64,000 nucleotides of DNA, taken from NCBI RefSeq assembly GCF_027922165.1, contig NZ_BSFD01000010.1, forward strand, positions 124,001 through 188,000, in the 5' to 3' direction. The position numbers and the translations under genes are program-made. Positions 7,475-16,271 of this stretch are shown piece by piece (positions within the stretch are counted from its first letter, which is position 1; each line of letters begins with the position of its first letter). This DNA comes from Brevundimonas intermedia (GTDB lineage Bacteria > Pseudomonadota > Alphaproteobacteria > Caulobacterales > Caulobacteraceae). Under the pieces are notes generated by a model. That model made no database searches, was not told the origin of the DNA, and saw only the letters and a program-made list of their open reading frames with translations.

Positions 7475-9345
7475 ACCGCCCTGCCTGTCCGCGTCTGCTT
7501 GCGCCACAGGGCGGCGTATTCCCCGCCCAGCCGCGCCACCAGTTCATGGTGCGCCCCTCGCTCGACGATCCGCCCGGCCTTCAGCACCAGAATCTGATCG
7601 GCGTCCGCCACCGTCGACAGCCGGTGCGCCACCACCAGGGTGGTGCGACCGGCGCTGACCCGTCTCAAGGTCTTCTGGATCGCCGCCTCTGTACGGCTGT
7701 CCAGGGCGCTGGTGGCCTCGTCAAGGATCAGAATACAGGGGTCAGCCAGCAGGGCGCGGGCGATGCCCACTCTCTGACGTTCTCCCCCCGACAGTTTCAG
7801 TCCCCGTTCTCCCACCCGCGTGGCCATGCCATCGGGCAGGCCGCGAATGAAGTCTGATAACTCGGCAGCCTCTGCCGCCGCCCACACCTGAGCTTCATCG
7901 GCGTCGGGTCGGGCGAAGGCGATGTTGGCGTAAAGGGTGTCGTTGAACAGGGCCACGTCCTGCGGCACCAGAGCGACCGCTGCCCGCAGCGAAGCTTGGG
8001 TCACCGCCCGGGCGTCATGGCCGTCGATCAGAACCCGTCCCTCCTGCGGATCCAGCAACCGCAGCGCCAGCTTGACGATGGTCGACTTGCCCGCGCCCGA
8101 GGGTCCGACCAGCGCCGTGGTCGTTCCCGGCGCCGCGACGAAGCTGACGTCCTCCAGCCCGTTTGCCCGAGCGTCGTGGCGGAAGCCGACCTGCTGAAAT
8201 TCGACCGAGGCGCCGCGCGCATCGGCGGGGCGCGGCAGGGGCGTCGCTTCGGTCGCATCCGCCACCTGGGGCGTCTGCCGCGTCACCTTCAGCATTTCCT
8301 CCATGTCGATGAAGGACTGACGTATCTCGCGATAGGCGAAGCCCAGGATGTTCAGCGGGGCGTACAGCGAGATCATGATCAGCACCGCCGCCGTCACGTC
8401 CCCCGGCCCCATCCGCCCCGCCGCCGCCTCGAAACCCGCCATTACGGCCATGACGCCCAGACCGAGGTTCATGATCAGGGCTTGCACCCCGTTCAGCAGA
8501 GCCAGCGAACTGTTGGCCTTCAGCGAAGCCTGAGCGTAGTCCCCCAGCGCCCGATCATAGGTCTGGGCCGCCCGCGTCTCGGCCCCAAAGGACTTGACTG
8601 TCTCATAGTTCAGCAGGGCGTCGACCGAGACCCCAGCCGCCTCTGAATCGGCGGCGTTCATGACGCGTCGGTGCTCCAGCCTCCAGTTGGACAGGGCGAA
8701 GGTCGTGACCGTGTAGACCACCACCACCGCCACCGCGACGGCGGCGAAGCGCCAATCGTATTTGCCGCCGAGCACGGCCGCCGCCAGAATTAGCTCCAAC
8801 CCTGTCGGAACCAGGTTGAAGGCCAAGATTCGGAGGAGGAAATCCACCGCCCGCGACCCGCGATCCATCGTCCGTGACAAGGCGCCAGACCGTTTGGTCT
8901 GGTGGAAATCTAAGGACAGGCTGAGCGCATGGGCGAAGGCCTCGGCCGCCGTCGCCCGTTGCGCGGCTGCGCGAACGGGCGCGAACACGACATCCGATAT
9001 CTGCGGCGCGGCCGCCGACAGGAACCGCACGAAAGCCCAACCCACGGCGAAGGCCGCAAAGCCCCAGCCGACGGCCACGGCCGCCCCCTCCCCAGCCGCC
9101 AGCTGGTTGACCGCCGCACCCAGCACCAGGGGCGCCAGCACCCCAAGACCCTTACCCGCCAGCGTCAGCCCGATGGCCGAAACCAGCCGCAACCGCAAGC
9201 GCGGCGCGCCTGACCGGCCGACCAGTCGCACCAGATCCGCCAACGCCTTCAGCGTCGCCGGGCCTTCCGTCTTTTCCTGCATGCTCCCCGCCTGTTGCGC
9301 CTTGACCATAGGGTCGCGCCGGCCGCCGGAGCGCTCTCCGCGCAT
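7465..9345 (-). CDS. Atm1/MsbA-type ABC exporter (fused permease and ATPase)
   Basis: About 626 residues. A six-helix type I exporter domain covers roughly residues 20-350, with the ABCB7/Atm1-like stretch DFHQTKRSGALSRTMDRG and LLNYETVKSFGAE. The ATPase follows: Walker A GPSGAGKST, Q-loop VPQDVALFNDT, signature LSGGERQR, Walker B ILILDEATSALD and switch His AHRLS. Atm1 homologues export glutathione-linked or Fe-S-related compounds; the substrate here is an inference. The start is uncertain: 9345 has GGAG seven bases upstream, with alternatives at 9360, 9309 and 9282. It is the last gene of a minus-strand run. Confidence 0.9.
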   Translation of the reverse strand: MRGERSGGRRDPMVKAQQAGSMQEKTEGPATLKALADLVRLVGRSGAPRLRLRLVSAIGLTLAGKGLGVLAPLVLGAAVNQLAAGEGAAVAVGWGFAAFAVGWAFVRFLSAAAPQISDVVFAPVRAAAQRATAAEAFAHALSLSLDFHQTKRSGALSRTMDRGSRAVDFLLRILAFNLVPTGLELILAAAVLGGKYDWRFAAVAVAVVVVYTVTTFALSNWRLEHRRVMNAADSEAAGVSVDALLNYETVKSFGAETRAAQTYDRALGDYAQASLKANSSLALLNGVQALIMNLGLGVMAVMAGFEAAAGRMGPGDVTAAVLIMISLYAPLNILGFAYREIRQSFIDMEEMLKVTRQTPQVADATEATPLPRPADARGASVEFQQVGFRHDARANGLEDVSFVAAPGTTTALVGPSGAGKSTIVKLALRLLDPQEGRVLIDGHDARAVTQASLRAAVALVPQDVALFNDTLYANIAFARPDADEAQVWAAAEAAELSDFIRGLPDGMATRVGERGLKLSGGERQRVGIARALLADPCILILDEATSALDSRTEAAIQKTLRRVSAGRTTLVVAHRLSTVADADQILVLKAGRIVERGAHHELVARLGGEYAALWRKQTRTGRAVQA

Positions 9346-9406
9346 CGCCATGCTCCGCATATGGACAGTCTATGCGACCGGGAAAAGGCCGCACACATTA
9401 GACGGT

Positions 9407-10423
9407 TCAGTTCAGGCCGGCGATCGCCTCAATCAGTTCGTCGACGGCGTCTTCCTGCGTCGCCCAGGAACAGACGAACCGCACCGATCCGTCGTCAAAC
9501 CGATAACAGGCCCAGCCCAAGGCATTCAGCCTCTGGTGCGCCTCGGCGGGCATACGAACGAAGACGGCGTTGGCCTCGACCGGGTGGGCCAGCACATAGG
9601 GCGAGCGCGTGGCCACGCCCGCAGCCAGCCGCTGGGCCATCAAATTGGCATGAGCGCCTCCAGCCTCCCAGTCCCCGCTTTCCAGCAGGCCCAACATCGG
9701 CCCGGCCAGCAGCCGCGCCTTGGACGCCACCTGGCCTGCCTGTTTCAGCCGGTTGTCCAGCCGCCGCGCCAGGCTCTTGTCGAACAGGACCAGGGCCTCA
9801 ACACAGTTCGCCCCCGCCTTTGCCCCGCCGAACACCAGGACATCCACCCCAAGACGCGGAATGTCCTTCAGATCGAAACCCGCCGCCGCCGCATTGGCCA
9901 GCCGCGCTCCGTCCATATGGACGCCGTATCCCGCCGCCTTCACCGGCTCGATCAGATGACGCAGCTCTTCCTCGGTATAGACCGCGCCGTATTCGGTCGC
10001 CTGGGTCAGCGATAAAGCCGCCGGGGGCTGGCGATGACCGACCTCGGGCTCCGCCAGCTGCGCCTTCAGCGCCCGCAGATCGATCCGGCCAGAAAGACCC
10101 GGCAGACCAATCAAACCGACGCCCTGACCGAAGAAGCCGGGCGCGCCCGTCTCGTCGGTACAGATATGGGCGGCGTTGTGCGCCAGCACGGCCTCGAACG
10201 GAAAGGCCAGCATAGACAGGGCGATGGCGTTCGCTGCCGTCCCGCTGAACACGAACCGAATCTCGGCGTCGGCGTCCAGCCTCTGGCGGATCTGGTCGGC
10301 GGCGCGCGCCGTGATCTCGTCGGCGCCGTACGACCGGACGAAGCCCGCGTTGGCGCGCACAAGGCCTTCGAAGGCGCTCGGCGCCATGCCGGCGGTGTTG
10401 TCGGATCCGAAATCGTAACGCAT
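9407..10423 (-). CDS. ltaE: low-specificity L-threonine aldolase
   Basis: 338 residues. A PLP enzyme cleaving L-threonine/allo-threonine to glycine and acetaldehyde. Seen: the N-terminal FGSDNTAGM, FVFSGTAANAIAL, HMDGARLANA (substrate/PLP site), and FGGAKAGANC, whose Lys is the expected Schiff-base residue. Its ATG overlaps the mscS stop as TGATG. The beta-eliminating-lyase fold is clear; stereo-preference cannot be read from sequence. Confidence 0.88.
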   Translation of the reverse strand: MRYDFGSDNTAGMAPSAFEGLVRANAGFVRSYGADEITARAADQIRQRLDADAEIRFVFSGTAANAIALSMLAFPFEAVLAHNAAHICTDETGAPGFFGQGVGLIGLPGLSGRIDLRALKAQLAEPEVGHRQPPAALSLTQATEYGAVYTEEELRHLIEPVKAAGYGVHMDGARLANAAAAGFDLKDIPRLGVDVLVFGGAKAGANCVEALVLFDKSLARRLDNRLKQAGQVASKARLLAGPMLGLLESGDWEAGGAHANLMAQRLAAGVATRSPYVLAHPVEANAVFVRMPAEAHQRLNALGWACYRFDDGSVRFVCSWATQEDAVDELIEAIAGLN

Positions 10424-11370
10424 CAGCTCTTCTCGGCCTTAAGATCACTCTCGTCGGCGTCCATCGTCCTTACACGGACCACCGGCACAACGTCGTCGTC
10501 GCCATAGGGCACGGCGACCTGATGTGGGAATGGAATCTCGATCCCGGCGGCGTCCAGCGCCTCCTTGCCGCCCTGCATCAGATCCGCCTGGGTCTGCCAC
10601 CAGTCCTCGACCTTGACCCAGGCGTGGAGGGTCACCTGGACCGAACTGTCGAGCAGAGCCGTCACGCCCGTCCACGGATGCGGGTCATCCAGCACCTTCT
10701 CGTGCGCCGCCGCCATGTCGGCCAGGACGCAGCGCGCCTTGTTCAGGTCGTCGCCATAGCCGACGCCGAAATTGATCTCGATCCGACGCGTCTGCTGACC
10801 CGTCAGATTGGTCAGGGGGTCGCTCAGCACCTTGGAATTGGGAATGACGATCTTGTGGTTATTGGCGTTCGACAACTGGGTCGTGAACAAGTCCAGCCGC
10901 TGCACCGTGCCGGCCATGCCGCCCACATCAACGACGTCGCCGACACGGTAGGGCCTCAGCACCAGCAGCATAATGCCCGACGCCACATTCGACAGAGTCC
11001 CTTGCAGCGCCAAGCCCACCGCCAGCGACGCGGCGCCCAGGACGGCGATGATCGAGGTCGTCTGCACCCCCAGCCGCTGCAGCACGGCGATCATGCCGAT
11101 GATGACGACAACGACCCGAACCACCTGCACGGCGAAACTCAGAACGGTCGGGTCGTGCCGGAAGCCCCGCACTCGCGAGAGGGCGTTTCGCGACGCCCGC
11201 GACGCCCATTTCGCTGCAAACAGCGTCGCGGCGAAGATCAGAACCGCGATGGTCAGATTGATGGCGAAGTCGCCCGCCATATCGGTGATCTTGGCGATCA
11301 TGGCGGAATCGACGGCGACGGCCTGACGCCCGGCGGCGACGGCTTCTGCGATAGGAGAGGCGCTCAACAT
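10423..11370 (-). CDS. mscS: small-conductance mechanosensitive channel, MscS family
   Basis: 315 residues. Inner-membrane channel that opens under hypo-osmotic tension. Three N-terminal membrane helices precede the pore helix, seen as AVLGAASLAVGLALQGTL followed by SNVASGIMLLVLRPYRVGD, the MscS family signature at the channel exit. The cytoplasmic beta/alpha domain follows (TQLSNANNHKIVIPNSKV). The size is close to E. coli MscS (286). It is coupled to the downstream threonine aldolase by a TGATG overlap; the two have no obvious shared role. Confidence 0.92.
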   Translation of the reverse strand: MLSASPIAEAVAAGRQAVAVDSAMIAKITDMAGDFAINLTIAVLIFAATLFAAKWASRASRNALSRVRGFRHDPTVLSFAVQVVRVVVVIIGMIAVLQRLGVQTTSIIAVLGAASLAVGLALQGTLSNVASGIMLLVLRPYRVGDVVDVGGMAGTVQRLDLFTTQLSNANNHKIVIPNSKVLSDPLTNLTGQQTRRIEINFGVGYGDDLNKARCVLADMAAAHEKVLDDPHPWTGVTALLDSSVQVTLHAWVKVEDWWQTQADLMQGGKEALDAAGIEIPFPHQVAVPYGDDDVVPVVRVRTMDADESDLKAEKS

Positions 11371-11428
11371 GGGGCGGGTCTAACGCCTGAAGCGCCGATT
11401 GGAAGCCCTGCGGGCGTCAATATTCAGC

Positions 11429-12328
11429 TTACTGCGCCCAGTCAGGCTTGCGCTTGTCCAGGAAGGCCCTGACGCCTTCTTGACCTTCGGGCGAGACGCG
11501 GGCCCGGGCGATGCGTTTGGCCGTGTCGTCCAGTAGGCCGCCGTCGATCTTCTGGCCGGCTATATCATTGACCAGTCGCTTGGCCTCACCCATGGCGCCG
11601 GGCGCGTTGCCGGTCAGGCTATCGGTCAGCATGGCGATGAACTCGTCCACCGATCCCGCAGGCAGGACCAGGTCGATCAGGCCGGCATGGGCGGCGTAGT
11701 CGGCGTCGAAGCTGTTGCCGGTCAGGAACAGCTGGCGGGCGCGGCGAGCGCCGACGGCCTCGATCACATAGGGAGCTATGGTCGCCGGGATCAGGCCCAG
11801 CTTGACTTCGGAGAAGGCGAAACGCGCGCCCTCGACCGCCACGGCCATGTCGCAGGCGGCGACGATGCCCGCCCCGCCGCCCATGGCCGCACCCTCGACG
11901 ATGGCGCACGTCAGGGCGGGCACGTCGTGCAGCGCCTTCAGCATCTTCGCCAGACCCAAGGCGTCGTCGCGGTTATCCGCCTCGGACCAGTCTGCGGCGT
12001 CGCGCATCCAGTTCAGGTCAGCGCCAGCGCTGAAGGTCCCGCCCGCGCCGCGAATGAACACGGCGCGCACATGGTCGGCGCCGTGCAGGGTCTCAAAGGC
12101 TTCGTGAAGGGCGGCGATGGTCGCGGCGTCGAAGGCGTTCTTCTTCTCAGGCCGGTCAAGGGTGATGAAGACCACCCCGTCGCTGGTCGCGTCAATCCGC
12201 ACCAGGTCGTCATTGGCGTCGGGCGCGGGATCAGCCAACAGCGGATGCGAGATGCTGTTGATCTCCGCAGCCTCGGCGTCGGTGACATCCAGGGCGTTCA
12301 GGTCGGCTTCGGTAGGTTGATCGGCCAT
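11429..12328 (-). CDS. enoyl-CoA hydratase family protein, probably methylglutaconyl-CoA hydratase
   Basis: About 299 residues of crotonase fold. Seen: ITLDRPEKKNAFD, the oxyanion-hole motif GTFSAGADLNWM, and EGAAMGGGAGIVAACDMAVA with FSEVKLGLIP. An N-terminal ~40 residues (acidic, including NALDVTDAEAAEIN) precede the fold and are unusual. It follows mccB by 51 bases on the same strand, the LiuB-LiuC order of leucine degradation, so it likely hydrates 3-methylglutaconyl-CoA. That assignment rests on context. The ATG at 12328 has GGAG six bases upstream. Confidence 0.85.
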   Translation of the reverse strand: MADQPTEADLNALDVTDAEAAEINSISHPLLADPAPDANDDLVRIDATSDGVVFITLDRPEKKNAFDAATIAALHEAFETLHGADHVRAVFIRGAGGTFSAGADLNWMRDAADWSEADNRDDALGLAKMLKALHDVPALTCAIVEGAAMGGGAGIVAACDMAVAVEGARFAFSEVKLGLIPATIAPYVIEAVGARRARQLFLTGNSFDADYAAHAGLIDLVLPAGSVDEFIAMLTDSLTGNAPGAMGEAKRLVNDIAGQKIDGGLLDDTAKRIARARVSPEGQEGVRAFLDKRKPDWAQ

Positions 12329-12379
12329 GGTGGTCTCCAAACTGCGGTTCCGCATCCCAACGAGGGGCGGCGGAATAGG

Positions 12380-13972
12380 TTACATCCGGAAGAGGCCGAA
12401 TGTGGTCTCCGGGATCGGGGCGTTCAGGCTGGCGCTGATGGCCAAGCCTAAGACATCGCGTGTTTGCACAGGATCAATAATCCCGTCGTCCCAAAGCCGC
12501 GCCGTCGCGTAGTAGGGATTGCCTTCGTCCTCGTACTTCTGACGGATCGGCGCCTTGAATACCTCGGCCTCCTCGGGCGACCAGGTGTCGGCGTCGCGGT
12601 GGACGGTGGCCAGGACCGAAGCCGCCTGTTCGCCGCCCATCACGCCGATCCGGCTGTTGGGCCAGGTGAAGAGGAAACGCGGGCTATAGGCCCGACCGCA
12701 CATGCCGTAATTGCCCGCGCCGAAGCTGCCCCCGATCAACACGGTGAATTTGGGCACCTCGGCAGAGGCGACGGCGGTGACCAGTTTGGCCCCGTCCTTG
12801 GCGATGCCGCCGGCCTCGTACTTGCCGCCGACCATGAAGCCGCTGATGTTCTGAAGGAACAGCAGCGGGATCTTGCGCTTGCAGGCCAGTTCGATGAAGT
12901 GGGCGCCCTTCTGGGCGCTTTCGGAGAAGATGACGCCGTTGTTGGCCAGGATCGCGACCGGATAACCCCAGATGCGGGCGAAGCCGCAGACCAGGGTCGA
13001 GCCGTACAGGGCCTTGAACTCGTCGAACTCGGACCCGTCCACCAGCCGGGCGATGACCTCGCGCACATCATAGGGAGCGCGGACGTCGTCGGGGATCAGG
13101 CCGTACAGTTCTTCGGCCGCAAAGGCCGGCGCGCGCGGTTCGCGCACGTCCATGTCCACGGACTTGGTCGTGTTCAGGTTGGCGACGATGGACCGGACGA
13201 TCTCGAGCGCATGCTCGTCATTCTCTGCCACGTGATCGACCACGCCCGAACGACGGCCGTGGGTCTCGGCTCCGCCCAGTTCCTCGGCCGAGATGACCTC
13301 GCCGGTCGCGGCCTTCACCAAGGGCGGGCCGGCCAGGAAGATGGCGCCCTGGTTGCGCACGATGATCGTCTCGTCCGACATGGCGGGCACATAGGCGCCG
13401 CCGGCGGTGGACAGGCCCATGACGCAGGCGATCTGAGCGATGCCCTTGGCGCTCATCCGGGCCTGGTTGAAGAAGATGCGGCCGAAATGGTCGCGGTCGG
13501 GGAAGACCTCGGCCTGGTGCGGCAGATTGGCCCCGCCGGAATCGACCAGATAGACGCACGGCAGGCGGTTCTGCTCGGCGATCTCCTGAGCCCGCAGGTG
13601 CTTCTTCACTGTCATCGGGAAATAGGCGCCGCCCTTCACCGTCGGGTCGTTGGCGACGATCATCACCTCGCGGCCCGAGACCCTGCCGATGCCTGCAATC
13701 ACACCGGCGGCCGGGGCCTCGCCCTCATACATGCCATGGGCCGCCAGCTGACCGACCTCGAGGAACGGCGAGCCGGGGTCCAGCAACCGCTCGACTCGGT
13801 CGCGCGGCAGCAGCTTGCCACGGGCCACATGGCGCTCTCGCGACTTGTCGGACCCGCCGCACGCCGCCTTGGCCACGTGGTCGCGAAGTTCGGCGACCAG
13901 GGCGCTGTTGTACGCGTGCAAGGACTTGTATTTAGGGCTCTGCGGATCGACCGCTGACGTCAGCTTCGGCAT
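12380..13972 (-). CDS. mccB: methylcrotonoyl-CoA carboxylase, carboxyltransferase (beta) subunit
   Basis: 530 residues, matching the family. Transfers carboxyl from biotin to 3-methylcrotonoyl-CoA in leucine catabolism. Two crotonase-like halves are visible: [20 protein letters not shown] near the N-terminus, [20 protein letters not shown] (characteristic of MCC over propionyl-CoA carboxylase), [16 protein letters not shown], then [20 protein letters not shown] and [19 protein letters not shown]. The biotin carboxylase partner (mccA) is not in this window. It is first in a minus-strand run ending at the Atm1-like gene. Confidence 0.95.
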   Translation of the reverse strand: MPKLTSAVDPQSPKYKSLHAYNSALVAELRDHVAKAACGGSDKSRERHVARGKLLPRDRVERLLDPGSPFLEVGQLAAHGMYEGEAPAAGVIAGIGRVSGREVMIVANDPTVKGGAYFPMTVKKHLRAQEIAEQNRLPCVYLVDSGGANLPHQAEVFPDRDHFGRIFFNQARMSAKGIAQIACVMGLSTAGGAYVPAMSDETIIVRNQGAIFLAGPPLVKAATGEVISAEELGGAETHGRRSGVVDHVAENDEHALEIVRSIVANLNTTKSVDMDVREPRAPAFAAEELYGLIPDDVRAPYDVREVIARLVDGSEFDEFKALYGSTLVCGFARIWGYPVAILANNGVIFSESAQKGAHFIELACKRKIPLLFLQNISGFMVGGKYEAGGIAKDGAKLVTAVASAEVPKFTVLIGGSFGAGNYGMCGRAYSPRFLFTWPNSRIGVMGGEQAASVLATVHRDADTWSPEEAEVFKAPIRQKYEDEGNPYYATARLWDDGIIDPVQTRDVLGLAISASLNAPIPETTFGLFRM

Positions 13973-14012
13973 GGGGTTGGTTTAGGCGGGCTGGCGGAGC
14001 GTCACAAGCGTC

Positions 14013-14146
14013 TCTCCCTGCCCTTCATGGGGAGGGACGATCGCGCAGCGATCCGGGTGGGGCTGTGAGAGCATTCGGAGCGCTCCATACTTTCCCACCC
14101 CGGCTCCGCTGCGCTGCGCCGCCCCTCCCCATGAAGGGGAGGGAGA
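14013..14146. repeat. intergenic inverted repeat with 24-bp arms
   Basis: Arms at 14013-14036 and 14123-14146 are reverse complements with one mismatch, separated by 86 bases. The arms centre on CCTTCATGGGGAGG / CCTCCCCATGAAGG. The loop holds further purine/pyrimidine-biased dyads (GATCGCGCAGCGATC at 14039-14053). The element lies in the 350-base gene-free stretch between mccB and rpsF (13973-14322). It resembles the REP-like palindromic repeats scattered between genes in Caulobacterales genomes; only one copy is visible here. Confidence 0.75.
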
Positions 14147-14267
14147 AGCCATCCTTGCCTCCCCGCTCCTTTTCCCCTATAGGCCCCGCCTTTCCAGGGC
14201 TTCGGTCCTGTCGTGGAACACCAAAGGGTTGGACGTTCGGTCCGGCCGCCGCGCCAGGAGCCATCAT

Positions 14268-14293
14268 AGAGACCGACTTACCCGGTCGTCTCT
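14268..14293 (+). promoter_or_regulatory. hairpin in the rpsF leader, possible S6:S18 autoregulatory element
   Basis: GACCG (14271-14275) can pair with CGGTC (14283-14287) across a 7-base loop, extended by AGA/TCT with a three-base bulge; AGAGAC/GTCTCT is an alternative pairing. It ends about 30 bases before the rpsF start. Many bacteria regulate rpsF operons through an S6:S18-binding leader RNA with a conserved CCG near such a stem. Assigning this hairpin to that class is an inference. Confidence 0.3.
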
Positions 14294-14322
14294 GTGCCGA
14301 CGCCCACAAGGGAGACTACCGC

Positions 14323-14709
14323 ATGGCTCTTTACGAGCACACGGTCATGACGCGCCAGGATATCTCGGCGCAGCAGGCCGAAGCGCTGAACGACACCATC
14401 AAGGACCTGATCGTGCAAGGTGGCGGTTCCGTCGCCAAGATCGAGTACTGGGGTCTGCGCAACCTGACGTACCGCGTGAAGAAGAACCGCAAGGCTCACT
14501 ATTCGCTGCTGGCCGTCGACGCCCCTCCGGCCGCCATGGCCGAAGTCGAGCGTCAGCTGGGCATCAACGAAGACGTGCTGCGCTGGCTGACCGTCCGCGT
14601 CGAGGAACTCGACCTGGAACTGTCGCCGCTGCTGGCCCGCCGCGAGCGTGAACGCGAGCGTGAGCGCGAGCGCACCCCGCGCGACGACGCCGCCGCCGAC
14701 GCCGAATAA
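14323..14709 (+). CDS. rpsF: 30S ribosomal protein S6
   Basis: 128 residues. Binds the central domain of 16S rRNA with S18. The S6 fold is clear from the start ([18 protein letters not shown]), through [18 protein letters not shown], to [17 protein letters not shown]. The start at 14323 has GGGAG about 10 bases upstream; earlier in-frame starts lack one. After residue ~105 the tail is a run of Arg-Glu pairs (six ERs) and then an acidic end. First gene of rpsF-rpsR-rplI. Confidence 0.97.
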   Translation: MALYEHTVMTRQDISAQQAEALNDTIKDLIVQGGGSVAKIEYWGLRNLTYRVKKNRKAHYSLLAVDAPPAAMAEVERQLGINEDVLRWLTVRVEELDLELSPLLARRERERERERERTPRDDAAADAE

Positions 14710-14721
14710 GGAACCCGGAAC

Positions 14722-15000
14722 ATGACCGATACCACCGCCCCGACCCCGGGCGCCCCGGCTGGCTCCGGCGCCGCCGGCCGCCGCCCCTTCTATCGTCGCC
14801 GCAAGGTCTGCCCGTTCTCGGGCGCCAATGCGCCGAAGATCGACTACAAGGACGTGAAGCTGCTGCAGCGTTACGTCTCCGAACGCGGCAAGATCGTGCC
14901 CTCGCGCATCACCGCCGTCTCCCAGAAGAAGCAACGCGAACTGGCCAAGGCCATCAAGCGCGCTCGCTATCTGGCCCTCCTGCCGTACGTGGTGAAGTAA
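14722..15000 (+). CDS. rpsR: 30S ribosomal protein S18
   Basis: 92 residues. Partner of S6 on the small-subunit platform. Seen: [40 protein letters not shown] and the basic C-terminus [20 protein letters not shown]. The Ala/Gly/Pro-rich first 20 residues are an extension common in alphaproteobacteria. It lies 12 bases after rpsF and 1 base before rplI. Confidence 0.98.
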   Translation: MTDTTAPTPGAPAGSGAAGRRPFYRRRKVCPFSGANAPKIDYKDVKLLQRYVSERGKIVPSRITAVSQKKQRELAKAIKRARYLALLPYVVK

Positions 15001-15001
15001 G

Positions 15002-15586
15002 ATGAAGGTCGTTCTGCTGGAACGCGTCGAGAATCTCGGCGCCATCGGCGACGTCGTGTCCGTCAAGGACGGCTTCGCCCGTAACTTCCTTCTGCCGCGC
15101 GACAAGGCCCGCCGGGCCACCGCCGCCAACCTGAAGGCGTTCGAACTCGACCGCGCCGCCATCGAGCAGCGCAACGAAAAGAACAAGGCTGATGCACAGA
15201 AGGTCGCCGACAAGATCGACGGCCAGACCTACATCATGATCCGTCAGGCCGGTGAAACCGGTCACCTGTACGGGTCGGTCGCCGGTCGCGACGTTGCCGA
15301 GGCCATCCAGGCCGAAGGCGGCAAGGTCGAGCGTTCGCAGGTCGTCCTGAACACGGCGATCAAGACCCTGGGCGTCCACGAAGTGCCGGTCCGCCTGCAC
15401 GCCGAGGTCCGCGCATCGGTCAAGATCAACATCGCCCGTTCGATGGATGAAGCCGAGCGTCAAGCCAAGGGCGAGGACGTGATCCGCAGTCAATTCGACG
15501 ATGAGCGCCAGGCCGCCGAGCAATCGGCCCAGGAACTGATCGAAGGCGGCGCCGGTCAACAAGAGGGCTTCGGCGACGAAGCCTGA
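15002..15586 (+). CDS. rplI: 50S ribosomal protein L9
   Basis: 194 residues, longer than the ~150 of E. coli L9. The N-terminal domain MKVVLLERVENLGAIGDVVSVKDGFARNF is diagnostic, followed by the long connecting helix and the C-terminal domain (GETGHLYGSVAGRDVAEAI). The extra ~45 residues are an acidic, Gln-rich tail. Only one base separates it from rpsR, so the three ribosomal genes are one transcript, ended by the hairpin at 15628. Confidence 0.97.
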   Translation: MKVVLLERVENLGAIGDVVSVKDGFARNFLLPRDKARRATAANLKAFELDRAAIEQRNEKNKADAQKVADKIDGQTYIMIRQAGETGHLYGSVAGRDVAEAIQAEGGKVERSQVVLNTAIKTLGVHEVPVRLHAEVRASVKINIARSMDEAERQAKGEDVIRSQFDDERQAAEQSAQELIEGGAGQQEGFGDEA

Positions 15587-15627
15587 TCCAGACCCGGCCC
15601 TTAAAGGTCGGATCGCCGGAAACATCA

Positions 15628-15659
15628 GGGGCGCGTTCCGAAAGGGACGCGCCCCTTTT
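15628..15659 (+). terminator. rho-independent terminator after rplI
   Basis: A 12-bp stem (15628-15639 with 15644-15655, one G-U pair) closes a GAAA tetraloop and runs straight into TTTTGTTT. It lies 42 bases after the rplI stop and should end the ribosomal-protein transcript. Confidence 0.9.
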
Positions 15660-15779
15660 GTTTCAGTCGTCTATTTTTGCAGGAAGATTACCAAAGCTTC
15701 AGAGCCACGCGAAATTCGCGCCGCCGTCGCGCCACATATCGGCGATCAATCTGCGCGCTTGACTTAGGAGGGGTTCGAT

Positions 15780-16145
15780 ATGAAGGCCAAAATCATCGCG
15801 GGGGTCTTGGCCTTGTCGCTGGTCGCGGGGGCGGCTCAGGCCATGTCGGTGCAGGAATTCCTGACCACCGCCGCCGGCATTCCCCAGAACCCCGCCGCCC
15901 TGCTTCGATCCGACACCCGGCGGCTGATGGGCGAGTTTCGCGGGGCGGCGCGGACGGTGCGCGCCGAACAGACAGCGGCGACGGCGGCGGGACGCACGCC
16001 CGCGACCTGCATGCCGGACAAGGTCGGCTTTTCGCCGGACGAAATACTGGGCCGGTTCAACACTATTCCGCAGGCCCGTCGGAACATCAGCGTGACCCAG
16101 GCCATGCGCGAATGGATGATCGAGAAATACCCCTGCCCGGGCTAA
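15780..16145 (+). CDS. small exported protein, Rap1a/Tai-like C-terminal motif
   Basis: 121 residues. A signal peptide is clear (MKAKIIAGVLALSLVAGAAQA, cleavage after residue 21). The mature part has two Cys, in ATCMPD and at the end in KYPCPG. The pattern C-x-P then N-x-I-P, R, an A-x-x-W helix and a final PCP recalls the Rap1a/Tai family of small periplasmic proteins, which includes type VI immunity proteins. Resemblance is short, so the function is open. AGGAGG sits 8 bases before the ATG. No effector gene is adjacent. Confidence 0.72.
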   Translation: MKAKIIAGVLALSLVAGAAQAMSVQEFLTTAAGIPQNPAALLRSDTRRLMGEFRGAARTVRAEQTAATAAGRTPATCMPDKVGFSPDEILGRFNTIPQARRNISVTQAMREWMIEKYPCPG

Positions 16146-16271
16146 GCCAGCCAGGTTCGACGCTTCGCGATTAAAGAATTCCCGTTCGCCCACAGGGTGG
16201 ATGATCTGTCCACGGTCGCGGCGACGTCCCGGACTGACGCAGGCGCCTGTCAGGGATAAAGCGTTAAGACA

